Source: Plasmodium relictum (lineage: Eukaryota; Apicomplexa; Aconoidasida; Haemosporida; Plasmodiidae). From it: a stretch of DNA of 64,000 bases. Made by a program: the position numbers and the translations under genes. Under the pieces are notes generated by a model that ran no database searches, was not told the DNA's origin, and saw only the letters and a list, made by a program, of their open reading frames with translations. The DNA is taken from positions 372,001 through 436,000 of the forward strand of contig NC_041688.1 of the NCBI RefSeq assembly GCF_900005765.1. Reading direction: 5' to 3'. This document shows, piece after piece, positions 1 to 10,878 of the stretch; positions within the stretch are counted from its first letter, which is position 1, and each line of letters opens with the position of its first letter.

Positions 1-1321
1 AAGAATTATATAATAAGTTATCATACTTTTTTTTGTTCAATTTTTTATCTATGTTTTTTATATTTTTATTTATATTTCTTACATTATAGTTAATAAAATT
101 ATTATTAATTAAATCATCGTTTTTTAAAACACATTCTTCATATGTTCGTTGTTTTTCATTAACATATTGGCTTAATTCATCATCACATATTATATAATCT
201 GTATCGAATATTTTTTTTTCCAAAATATTTATATTGTCACTTTTATTTAAATTGTTTATTTGTTTATTTTTATTTTTTTTTATTATCCAGCAGTGTAGCA
301 TCATTCTTTCAACCTCTATTTTTTTTACAGGTATATTTTGAAAATCATTTATATCATTATTCATTTTTTTGACATGGTTTTTTTCATCTTTCACTTTATC
401 ATTACTTGTATTATTACAATTTATTTTGTACTTATTAATTATCATATCTTCAAAATATGTCGCATCACCAACGATTCCACTACCTATGTAAATGGAGTGT
501 AATCTGAGTTGATGTCTTCTTCCCGTTATTGTTCTCATTTCACATAAAGTAACTTTTTCATTATTTAAATAACAGTGCTTATAAGGATAAATTAAACTGT
601 AGCAATACTTTCCATTATCATAATACCCATTATAATTATAACATAATTTCATTTTAAATTCATTCTTAATTTTACTTATAGGAGCATTTATATGTAATAT
701 ATCTAATGGCAAATGGCCATATAATATGGATAAATATATTTTGCTTATATTTTTACACTCAATATTATAATTTAAAATGTTTGAACTTAATTTATCTTTT
801 GCTAAAATTAAAAGACCACTTGTTGCATAATCTAATTGCCCACATATTCTATAAAAAAGAAATATAAAAAAAAAAAAAAGTTTCATAATTTTTTAATATT
901 TCATCATTTTTATATTTCATATATATTATAATTTTATCAAAATAATATATATATATATATATATTTTTATTTTCATATTGAACATTTAATCTTACCTCAG
1001 AATATCTAATTTTTTTTGTTGACGAATTAAAGTTTCTACTGATGGATATATATCGTCATACTTTCCTTTTTCTAATTTTATATCATAAGGTTTATTTACA
1101 ACTATAAAGAAATCATTTTCATATATAATTTTTAATTTATGTTCTTTATAACTTTTATATGATGGGATATTTACTTTGCCATATTCTATCATATTAGTGT
1201 TTTCTTTTAAACAATCTTTAATATTCTTCTTCGACGAAAAATTGTATTTTTTCATAAAAAATAAAATATTATTTTCTTTACAATATTTCGATACATAATA
1301 AAAAATTCTTCCAAAAATCAT
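1..1321 (-). CDS. RluA-family RNA pseudouridine synthase, 3' end cut by window edge
   Basis: Two exons: 1321-996, then 848 running off the left edge; the 147-bp intron has GTAAG at the donor and TATAG at the acceptor and interrupts an Arg codon. The enzyme would isomerise uridine to pseudouridine in rRNA, tRNA or mRNA. Seen: the N-terminal VVNKPYDI segment typical of RluA/RluD enzymes; directly across the splice junction, QLDYATSG at residues 113-120, whose Asp115 is the expected catalytic residue; and later TGRRHQLRLH, the RluA motif that closes the active site. The Arg usual before LD is Gln here, as I recall for some eukaryotic RPUSD proteins. An Asn/Lys-rich tail follows the catalytic domain. 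The start at 1321 is the only ATG in the first exon's frame before an A+T-rich leader. Which RNA it modifies, and whether it acts in the cytosol or an organelle, cannot be read here. Confidence 0.85.
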
Positions 1322-1812
1322 TTTATACCTTAATTTTTATTTGTTTTTTTTTTTTTAATGACTCACTTTTTGTTTTTTTCTAACAATTTTTTCATCGAAA
1401 AATAAATTTCTTCTTTTAATTATTCTTCTAAACGCATTTGTTACAAATATCATTATTGAAGCTTTTTTTTTTTATATTCATAATTCATATTTTTTCATAA
1501 TTAAAATATATAGAAATGTATATATGAAGTTAATTTTATTGAGATGGATACATAATAAAAAGTAAAAATATTCAAAATAAATAAATGTAAAATTATAAGT
1601 GAAATCAATAAGAAAATTTTAATATAAAGAAATAAAATATTTTATTTAAAATAAAAGAAAAGAAAAGAATATGTAAATAAAAATTAATAATCTATATTAA
1701 AAATTATGATAACAATTAGAAAATTTTAATATAAAGAAATAAAACATTTTATTTAAAATAAAATAAAAGAAAAGAATATGTAAATAAAAATTAATAATCT
1801 ATATTAAAAATT
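1322..1812. other. intergenic region between divergent genes; holds a 107-bp tandem duplication
   Basis: No gene seen. The stretch separates the divergent pseudouridine synthase and LON-like genes, so it should carry both promoters. Its right part is occupied by the tandem duplication listed separately. Confidence 0.7.
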
Positions 1813-1824
1813 ATGATAACAATT
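1611..1824 (+). repeat. two-copy 107-bp tandem duplication spanning a start codon
   Basis: Copy 1 is 1611-1717 and copy 2 is 1718-1824. They differ at only two positions by eye (T/C and G/T), so the duplication is recent or kept homogeneous. Each copy ends with the same ATG ATA ACA ATT. The second is the start of the LON-like gene at 1813. The first, at 1706, opens a seven-codon reading frame (MITIRKF) that stops at 1729, making an upstream ORF in the leader of the real gene. Confidence 0.9.
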
Positions 1825-3333
1825 AAATTCCTATTATTTTTTCTCTTTTTCTTAAACATTACAAAAAGTAAAAAGACTAAAAACATATTATCTTTAAATT
1901 TCTTGAGTGCATTTAATGAAAACTTAAAGAGTGATAATTCTTTCTTTTTATATAACATAAATAGAAAAACAGTAAAAAATAAATTTAGAAAACATTTTAT
2001 AAAATATAATAACAAAAATGTTAATTTAAATTATAGTTGTAAACCTCAAAATAATCAAGAGAGAAAAAACTTACTAAGAGAATCGATTAACGAAAACGTT
2101 AAAAATGATAATGGTAATGTAAAAAAAGTAGAAAACAATGACATTTCAGAAAGAAAAGAAGAATTAATTAAAGATTCTTTATCAATAGACAAAAATAAAA
2201 ATGAAAATAGTTTACAAGATTATAATATTAAAAATGAATTAGAAAAAGAGATAATTTCAGAGAAATTAGAAAATCAAAAAAATGAAATTATAAAAAAATC
2301 AAAATTTCCAATCATAGGAACACAGTTAAAACCGTCAGGTGGATTTACAAAAGAAATATTAAATATAATTAGACAAAGTAATGATTATATTAATATTATA
2401 AATCAAGAAATCATTAAAGATAAAGTAGATAAGAAAATAAGTGGTAATGATTTATCATTCTTTGATAATGAGGAAACTTTAGAAGAGCATGAAATAAACT
2501 ATTTAAATAAAATATATGATAACAATCATGTTCTTAATATGTATAATTTTCTTTTAGTATGGAAAAAAAGAAAAAATATTGATTTATCCGTTTTTGTTTC
2601 AAAAATTACAGAAAATTCCAATCTTATGCCAGGTGAAAGAACAATAATAAAGTTTTCTGAAATCGAAAAAGTTCAATATTTAAAAAAAATTAAAAAAAAT
2701 AGAAATGTTTGTATAGCTATGATTTTTGTTGATAATAAAAGTAAAAATAATGATGAATCATCTATTAATCACAATATGTTTCCTATAGGTATAATTGCTC
2801 ATCCTTTAGATATATCATTATTAGATAAAAGTGGAGAAATATCTGTATTAAATTTATTTAGATTTAAAATAAATAATTATAATATTACTGATAGTGATTT
2901 TATTGTAAATTGTGATTTATATATAGACAATATTCAAAAACTTAATAATTTTGAATTGACACAAGAAAATAAAAAAATTATTATGAATTTATATGACAAA
3001 ATATTAGATCTTAAAATAAAGTATAACGAAAAAATTGGAGAAATCAGTGAAAACGAAAAATTAAAACATTTAGAGAAAATAACGGATAGAATTGATGAAT
3101 ATGTAAATGTTTTAAGTACTAATAAAACAATAGATTTTTCATCAAATAAGTTAAATTTTTTTACTTCATTATATTTAGAATATTTTTCTTTTTTAGCTTT
3201 AGATATGCACGCAAATATACAAACAAAATTACAAATGATGTATACAGACAATACAGAGTTACGTTTACATAATGTAAAAACATTTTTAATGCAAGTTTAT
3301 GATGATTTAAAATATAAATTAAAAGGTTTATAA
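1813..3333 (+). CDS. LON substrate-binding-domain-like protein with secretory leader
   Basis: 506 residues in one exon. The first 19 residues (MITIKFLLFFLFFLNITKS) look like a signal peptide and are followed by a Lys/Asn-rich stretch, the bipartite arrangement of apicoplast-targeted proteins. A Lys/Glu-rich spacer precedes a folded part from about residue 160. Residues 270-395 resemble the N-terminal LON (PUA-like) domain: LMPGERTIIKF recalls the LPG...PL motif, then an FxxIEKVQYL helix, a strand with AMIFVD, then FPIGIIAHP and a GEISVLNLFRFKI segment like the LON-domain strand ending in a G-x-x-RF turn. A helical tail (400-506) follows. No AAA+ or protease domain is present. The family call rests on motif spacing only; otherwise it is a conserved hypothetical protein. 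The start is fixed by the hydrophobic leader and by a duplicated upstream copy of the start region. Confidence 0.6.
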   Translation: MITIKFLLFFLFFLNITKSKKTKNILSLNFLSAFNENLKSDNSFFLYNINRKTVKNKFRKHFIKYNNKNVNLNYSCKPQNNQERKNLLRESINENVKNDNGNVKKVENNDISERKEELIKDSLSIDKNKNENSLQDYNIKNELEKEIISEKLENQKNEIIKKSKFPIIGTQLKPSGGFTKEILNIIRQSNDYINIINQEIIKDKVDKKISGNDLSFFDNEETLEEHEINYLNKIYDNNHVLNMYNFLLVWKKRKNIDLSVFVSKITENSNLMPGERTIIKFSEIEKVQYLKKIKKNRNVCIAMIFVDNKSKNNDESSINHNMFPIGIIAHPLDISLLDKSGEISVLNLFRFKINNYNITDSDFIVNCDLYIDNIQKLNNFELTQENKKIIMNLYDKILDLKIKYNEKIGEISENEKLKHLEKITDRIDEYVNVLSTNKTIDFSSNKLNFFTSLYLEYFSFLALDMHANIQTKLQMMYTDNTELRLHNVKTFLMQVYDDLKYKLKGL

Positions 3334-4379
3334 AATATTTAAGTTAAAAAAAAATATTATATGTAAAAGTTAATTTATTTTTTTATTTTTTTATTTATTA
3401 TTTTCTTTTTTTAAATCACAATTTTTAATTACAATATTCTTTTTGAATATAACTTTATACTATAATGCCTTTACAAATTACTTTATCCTTTTAATATTTC
3501 TTTTAATTTTTTGTAATAGTGCCAATTTTTAATTTTATTTTATTGCTTTACCTCAAAGAATTTATATAAAATGAACTAAAATAAAAAGTTATAAAATTAG
3601 ACATATTCTTAAAATTGTGAAGTTATACATGTGTAATTTTTTACTTTAAAAACTTACATTTATTTACTTTTTCTTTTTTAATTTTCATGTATTTCGCTCA
3701 TTTTTTTTTTTTTTTTTTAATATAGATATAACTTTGTAAAGTTATAGAATTTATATTATTTAAAAAAAAAAAAAAATTTTTTTTGTTTAAAACTATTAAA
3801 GTTATTAAGAAAACTTTATATAAAAAAAAATCTTTATTCTTTTATATTAAATAAATAACACGTTTCTGTATTTTATAAAGAAAAAAAAAGATAAAATAAT
3901 TGATGTACTTATTAATATAATTTTTTTTTTTTTCCTTAAGAGTAGAAATGCATTTTTCTATATATATATATATTTTATTTTAAAAAAAATTCTTATTTTT
4001 ACACAGTATGATATGTAATAATTTAGATGCAAGTTTCATTTGCATAATTTTAAAATAAGAAAAAAAAAAATTTTTTAAATCAATATTATATATATATTTT
4101 CAATATATAAAGTTCTCTTTACATTTATTTTTTTCCCTTTTTTTTAAAAATGGCATATTATATATAAGCTTGTTTAATCATTTAAATGTAATAATTTATT
4201 TCTATGAATAATATATTACTTTTTTTTTTTTTAGTAAAAATTCATAATAATAATTACATGTAAGTTATAGATTTTTATTTTGTTTTATATATATTGATTT
4301 ATTTTAAATCAATTTTGGAAGAAATTTATGTAAAATATATAAAAAATAACTTTTTTTTTAATAAGTATTTTAAAGTTTT

Positions 4380-4439
<60 letters not shown>

Positions 4440-4691
4440 TTTATAAAAGAACTTTTATTTTTGAAATACATTTTTATTAATTTTAAAATGATATTCTTAA
4501 TCTCATTAATTATTTTATAATATATTTTATATCTAATTTTAAAAAGGAATTATTAAGAATGAAAAAATAATAAAAATGTTAATACATGTATAAATATTAA
4601 TTAAAAGGTTATTTTGTATAATTTGTCTTTGTTTTTGTTTTTACTTTTTTTTTTTCTTTCTATTTTTCATTATTATTTTTTTGATTTTGAA
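3334..4691. other. intergenic region, no gene seen
   Basis: Low-complexity A+T DNA with many T and A homopolymers and a (TA)n tract at about 4384-4435. No reading frame with coding character on either strand. It contains the 3' end of the upstream gene and the promoter and leader of the RING protein. Confidence 0.7.
4384..4435. repeat. (TA)n dinucleotide microsatellite
   Basis: An uninterrupted TA run of about 50 bases in the upstream region of the BRAP2-like gene. Such runs are common in Plasmodium intergenic DNA and usually vary in length between strains. Confidence 0.9.
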
Positions 4692-7600
4692 ATGAATAGA
4701 AATAATCGAAAAAAGAAAAAATCAAAGATTAAAAAAAAGATTAATTCCTCTTTTAATTTAAATGACAAAAATAATGAATCCAATACAAAAAAAAATTCCG
4801 ACTGTAATACTGTATATAATGTAAATTTATCTAATGATTATAATGAAAAAGAAGAGTTATACTTGAATCATAAAGTTGAAAATATACTTGAAGACCAAAG
4901 TTTGAAGAAAGAAAAAGATAATAAAGAAGAAAATGCATATGAAATGGAGGAAAAAAACAAAAGTAAAAATATAAATAAAACAGAAAAAAGTATGAACGAT
5001 GATAATGATCCAAATTATAAGGAAACAAATAAGCAAATAAAAAACTTACATATAATAAATACAAATAAAATAAAAAAATATACTAATAAAGTGGAAAAGG
5101 AAAATATAAGAGAAAAGGAAACTACTATAAATAATGTAATAAAAAATGAATTAAACTTAAAAAATCATGAAATATTTGATATTTTAAAGTTAAATAATAA
5201 AGATACTATAGAAGAAAAAGTAAATAAGATATTTCCTTTAATCGATGTTGATTATAATACTTTCTCATATTTTCAGGAAGCTGAAGATGATTTTGTTAAA
5301 GAAATAAATAAAGAAATTTCAAAATTTCAAAATAAATTTGATGATTTATCTTTTTTACAAAATATAAAAAAGAACGATAGTTTAAATAGTATCGGTGTTA
5401 ACAAACAAATAAATAAAGAAACATATATAGAAATTAATGAAAGTAATCAAGAAAAAAAGCTTTCTTCTGTAGAGAGAAGGAAAAATGAAGTAAAAGTAGA
5501 AACAAAAATGAATGCAAATGATTTTGATATTAATGAAATACCTTTAAAAAAAAACATTTTTGGACAAAAAATTTTTAACTTTTCAGATATTCAATGTGAA
5601 AGTAATAATTTTTTCATTCTAAAAAGAAAAATTAAAAGAAAAAAAAAAAAAAAAAAAAAAATGATGACAAAATATTATAAAGTAATTAGAGATTTATGTC
5701 TAATTAAAAAAGAAGAAAATGAAAAAAAAAGAAATAGGTATTATATATTTAATTATAATTGTGGAAATACAAAAATTCAATCTATTACAGGATATATTAG
5801 ATGCTTCAAAAAGTATCATTTATATGAAGAAAAAAATAATTTCTTAAGAAAAAAAACAAATAACATTAATAATATAGAAAACGAAATAAGAATTTCAGTT
5901 TTACTTTGTGTTAATGTGCCTAATTGCATATCTCCTTCTGAATTTTTAGAGTTATTATATCCATATGATTATTTCATATTTTTTTTAAGAGTTTTAAACA
6001 AAAAAAATAATGAAGAATATATGATATATTTTTTAACATTTGATATATATGCCAAAAAAATTATAAAAAGAGCAAAACATATATTCTATTTTAATATGAA
6101 AAAAAAGAAAAATATAAAATTATACTTAGTTAAAGATATTACTATTAACGTTAACTCTAATATAAATAAGAAATGCAAGAACATTGGTAGGAACAAAGTT
6201 TATAAAAACAAAGAAAATAAAACAAAATACGCATATAATATAAATAAATTTATTAATCCACTTTACCTTATATCACAAAATAAATTTCAATTGTCATGTG
6301 CAGTTTGTTTAGAAGCTTTATATTCGGAAAATTTAAGTAAAATTATTTCTTATATCTTCAATTTAAATTTTGAAAAACAAAAAAAAAATGATAAAAAAAA
6401 AGATACAGATGATAACACAGTAAAAGATTCAGTGATAAAAGATAAAAATTATGATTATAGTAGAGAAAAAATGAAATTAAAAGTAAAAGATAATGATATT
6501 GAGGATATAATATTTGATTCTATAAAAAAAGAAGACGATAATTGGAAAGGTAATAATAATACTGATAATATTCATAATGAAGATCCTCATAAAGACAATA
6601 ACTATTTCGATGAATATAGTAAATCAAATAAAGAGTTTATTAATATGGATAATGAAATCATTAAGAAAGAAAATCTTTATCTGAACACTTTAAATAGCTT
6701 TGTTAGTAATGATTATAATTACTATTTATCTGTTATTCCTTTTATTAATAATATGCAAAATAAATATAATGATCAACTTAAAAAAAAAGTTAAAAATACA
6801 AATAACCAAATTTATAATAATGTTTGCATAAATATTTTATGTAGTCATATATTTCATTCTAATTGTTTGAAAAAGTGGTGTTTCACTTCTTGCCCAATTT
6901 GTAGATATAAACAATATAATTATCAAGTAGCTAGTTGCAATATTTGCGAAAAAACTCAAAATGTAAAAATTTGTTTATTTTGCGGATTCAGTGGTTGTTC
7001 TTTTAATTATGATCAGCAAAGAAAATTAAGGGAGAAAAAAAAAAAAAAAAAAAAAAAAATTTTTAAAAAAAAAAGGAAAATTATAAGAAAAATATATTAT
7101 ATTTTTTCAAGAATAACTGATGCTTTTAAAAAAAGAGAAGAAAATATACATCAATATTATAACATAGAAAGGATAAAATACAGACATTATTATACTAAGA
7201 TGAATAAAATAGAAGATTATAGAAATAATATAATAGAAGAAAATAAGAGAAAATTCAATAAAGAAGAAATTAATTTAAAAAAAAAAGGGATAAATGAATA
7301 TTCTTACAATAAAAAAGAAGTTAATTTCTATACAAAGGATAACATAAAGCATTTAAATGAAAATAAAAATATTAAAATTGTGCATTTTACTCCGATAGAA
7401 GATAGTAATAAAAATGATAAAAAAGAAAATGGCGTAGGAAACAATATAAATAAATTAATTTATTTAAATGAGAATAAAAAGATTATTAAGAATTTTAGAA
7501 ATTTCTCTAAGTATATATATATAATTAAAAAAAAAAAAGAGTATTTAGAACGGGTAGAAAAAGTGGAAAATGAAAAAAATTGTTATCTATCTAAAAAGTA

Positions 7601-8708
7601 TAAATTAACAAAAAAAAAGAATTTCAATAATAAGTATTTTCAGAAAAAAAAAAAAAAAGAAAGGAAAAATATTGCTGATCATGCGAAAAACCATTTTTGT
7701 AAAACTAATCATAATTATTTTTTTGATGTTGTAAAAAATTCTGTTTATGATTATAGTAGTTATTTATATATAAAAAAATTAATAAATTTAAAAAGTGAAA
7801 ATAAAGATTTAAAAAACATATACTCTGGAAATATGCATATTAGCGGTAAAGAAGAAATTGTAGATAAAAAAAACATAATTATGTATATTTATGAATTTAA
7901 TCAATTATTAAGTGCCCTATTAGAAAGTCAAAGAGATCATTTTATATCATGTATTTATGATTTAAAATTAGATTATGAAAAAATTAATAAAGATAATTTA
8001 AATGAAATAAATAAAAATCTTAATGAAATGAAAATTTTAAAAGAAAAAAATTATAATTTAAAAAGTGATCTCAAAAAAAAAATAAACTTACTTCATGACA
8101 AAATACAAGCAAATGATGGATTATTGGAACATTTAAGAAATGTGGAAATTATAAATGAAAAATTATGTGAAGAACAAAAGAAGGAAGTTTATGAACACGA
8201 AATGAAAAAGGAAAAAAACCAAAATATTATAAAAGAGAAACAGCAAATAATACGAGAATTAAAACAACAAGTAAATACAAAGAAAAAAAAAATTATGTTG
8301 GTATATTATTAGGAATTTATTTATATATATTTTATTTCAATTATTAAATTAAATTTTTTTTATTTTTTTTTGTCTATTTTTTTTTATATATATATCTTGT
8401 TATCATTCTTTTTTTTTTTTTTAGATTGTAGACTTAAGTTTTCATAAACAGGCAACTGATAAATTTTCCCAAAATTCAGAAATCAAAGTAAAACTTTAAA
8501 TAATTTCATTTACATATATATATTTATATTTCATTTATGTAAATTATAATATTAACTTATATAATTTTTTGTCTTTATTTATCTAAAGAAATATATAAGC
8601 ACTTGAATTTTTTATGCTATATATATTTTTTTTTTTTATCTTTTTTAGAATTCGTCATTTATGATAGGAGAAAAAATTATGCAAAAAAATAGGTTTAAAA
8701 AAAAATAA
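4692..8708 (+). CDS. BRAP2: BRCA1-associated-protein-2-like RING-H2 E3 ubiquitin ligase
   Basis: Three exons (4692-8300, 8425-8487, 8649-8708), all phase 0, giving 1243 residues. The domain order is that of BRAP2/IMP. An RRM-like BRAP2 domain starts near residue 400 (LLCVNVPNCISPSEFLELL). A RING-H2 finger follows (Cys536, Cys539, Cys717, His719, His722, Cys725, Cys734, Cys737). Then comes a UBP-type zinc finger start (Cys749, Cys752, Cys761, Cys764, Cys769), and from about 1068 a coiled coil opening with the family's LLESQR segment. Known role of the family: ubiquitin ligase that also binds ubiquitin and retains cargo in the cytoplasm. Oddities: 177 residues are inserted between the second and third RING ligands, and the later ligands of the UBP finger are not recognisable because poly-Lys interrupts it. 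The ATG at 4692 is preferred; the frame is open upstream but without another ATG. Confidence 0.85.
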
Positions 8709-8909
8709 TAATTTATTTATTGCAATTAATATTCATTTTTCATTTTTATTTTAATTTAATTTTAATTTTTTTTTTCTTCTTTTTTTTAGTATATTTGTTT
8801 TTTATTTTATTTCACTTTTTTTTTCTTTTTTCTTTTTTTTTTGTACATATTTGTTTTATATTGTTTTTTTATGTATCATTTGATATGCTATTCTTTTTCT
8901 TTTTTCTTA

Positions 8910-9890
8910 TTAAACGTTTGGGTTTTTATTTATAAACCAATGTACATTTTTTTTGCGAATCTTTTTTTTTATTTGTTTAAAACTTTTTTCTTCTAATAGA
9001 ATTAATTTTTTATAATTTTCACTAAATAGTTTATTTTCTAAAAATAAAGGCAATAAATTTTGTATATTATATTTTTTTAAATCTAAATTAATATCGTAGA
9101 AATTCCGTTCTTCTAATTTATTCTCATCCCTTAAATTGTTTATATCTTTTATTTGACTTTCTAAATTAAAATCTAATAAAGATGATGCTTCATTACTTTT
9201 TTCAATAAGAATATTAAATGAGTTTCTTAAAAAAGTTGAATCAAATAAATTGTTACCAGGATAAAACCAATTGATATTGCATTTTACTGATGTATTACTA
9301 GTCATAGATGATAAAATTATATTAAAAATTATATTTATATTAAAATGGGTAATATTATAAAAATAAAAATGATATTTATATTTTTCAAAAACATAATGTC
9401 TCAATGCATATTTATATTTAAATGGTGATTTCAAGTATGTGTACCTATACTGCTCTCTTTTTCCTCTTTTTCCAATTATGTGATTTATTTTATATTTTAA
9501 TACATAGATATTCTTATTATTTAAAATGTTTTTATTTAGCTCATTTTTGTTAATATTATTTTCCACGGATCCATTTTTATTGTTCTCTTTTAGATTGTTA
9601 TAATTTTTATTTATATCATCAGAAGTATGTAATTGATTATTTTTATTACTAAAATTTAATGGATTAATCAAATTTAATATATTTAGAATATTTTCATCAA
9701 TTTTAACATTAAATTCATTTCTAAAATTTTCTTCTTCTTCATTCATATGGTAAATAATATTCTTACAACTATAATTATTATATGTATAAATATTCTTTTT
9801 CAAATTTTCAATAGTTTTTGTCATTTCACTTCGCCTCCTACTAATGTATGTAACTTTAACATATTTCATAAAGTAATTCTCTATACCCAT
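8910..9890 (-). CDS. probable organellar (mitochondrial) ribosomal protein uS10
   Basis: 326 residues, single exon. The recognisable part is residues 140-180: a basic GKRGKREQYRYTYLKSP segment followed by a YALRHYVFEKYKY helix and strand. This matches the core of uS10, where a basic stretch leads into Y-T-x-L-K/R-S-P and an R-x-x-x-E-x-R-x-Y-K segment. In the bacterial ribosome S10 sits in the small-subunit head; here an organellar small subunit is inferred because the cytosolic S10/S20 type looks different. There is a 130-residue Asn-rich N-terminal extension and a 140-residue C-terminal tail, much longer than the roughly 100 residues of bacterial S10. The ATG at 9890 is the first in frame; another lies at codon 8. 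It is convergent with the RING gene, with about 200 bp between them. The assignment rests on one short motif. Confidence 0.55.
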   Translation of the reverse strand: MGIENYFMKYVKVTYISRRRSEMTKTIENLKKNIYTYNNYSCKNIIYHMNEEEENFRNEFNVKIDENILNILNLINPLNFSNKNNQLHTSDDINKNYNNLKENNKNGSVENNINKNELNKNILNNKNIYVLKYKINHIIGKRGKREQYRYTYLKSPFKYKYALRHYVFEKYKYHFYFYNITHFNINIIFNIILSSMTSNTSVKCNINWFYPGNNLFDSTFLRNSFNILIEKSNEASSLLDFNLESQIKDINNLRDENKLEERNFYDINLDLKKYNIQNLLPLFLENKLFSENYKKLILLEEKSFKQIKKKIRKKNVHWFINKNPNV

Positions 9891-10878
9891 TTTCAAAAAA
9901 ACAAAAAAAAAATTATGAATAAATTTTCATTGTATATATGTTTTTGAAAAAAGAAAATTTTATAACTTTTGTATATATTTATACTACTTATATTAGTTTA
10001 TATGCTATCATATAATATAAAAATTTCATAATTATATTTATAAGGAAAAATGATAAAAATATGTATACTTAATCATTTATTTATCTTATTTTTTTAACAG
10101 TTAAAAATAAAAAAAAATAATAAAAATAAAAAAATTAAGCATATTTAAATACTTTCTGCAAATCAAAAAAAGTTTAAAAAATAAAGTTATAAATTAACGA
10201 TGCATATTCATATGCTCATATTTTTATATTTAGACTAAACTACTTTTCAGTTATTTTATTTTTTTTTTTTTTTTTTTTTTTTGTTAATTAAAAATACAAA
10301 AAATTTAAGATAATTTTATATAAAAGCGGATCAAAAATAATAAATTTTCAAATTTTATTTAAAAAGTTAGAAAGTAATAATTACATTAATACATTTATGA
10401 AAAAAATATTAGGTGTAAATATATATAAAATAAAAACTCACTATATAAAACATTCATAAGTTTTTGTAGAAAACCTCAAGTATGTGTATGGATAGCACTA
10501 GTAAATTAATCTATCCGAGAAATTAAGAATTAATTTCATTAAATAAATTAGCTACTACATTATATTTTTTTTTAGAATTAAAAAGAAAGTTCTAAAATTT
10601 TTTCATTAAAAAAATTTCTAAAAAATAATTAGTAGTGTAGGTATTAATAACTAATGTTATTTAGTAATTTCATATTTATAATTTAGTACTTTAATTTCTA
10701 ATAAAAAGAATCATTTATGTGTGGCAATAATTCTTCTTAGCATTTCTATTGTAGTCTTTATTAATTATATTTTCTTTTTATTTATCACTTTTTTTTTTTT
10801 TATTATTTTCTTTTTTTTTTTATTATTTCCTTTTTTTTTTTATTTATCATATTTTCTTATAATTCTCCATTTCTCCTA
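9891..10878. other. divergent promoter region, no gene seen
   Basis: Separates the divergent uS10-like and DNAAF5-like genes. A small hairpin (GGATAG at 10490-10495 pairing with CTATCC at 10511-10516) lies in the middle. A seven-codon upstream reading frame (MCGNNSS, 10717-10740) precedes the DNAAF5-like start. No tRNA-like or other structured RNA was recognised. Confidence 0.6.

Noticed and set aside
4614-4691. Hydrophobic 26-residue extension in front of the BRAP2-like protein
   Set aside because: The frame is open but begins with TTG and has no ATG; it is T-rich leader DNA. The A-rich context and first ATG are at 4692.
8720-8935. Phe/Leu-rich plus-strand frame after the BRAP2-like gene
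   Set aside because: Starts without ATG and is a translation of a T-rich 3' region that overlaps the uS10-like gene; composition is not protein-like.
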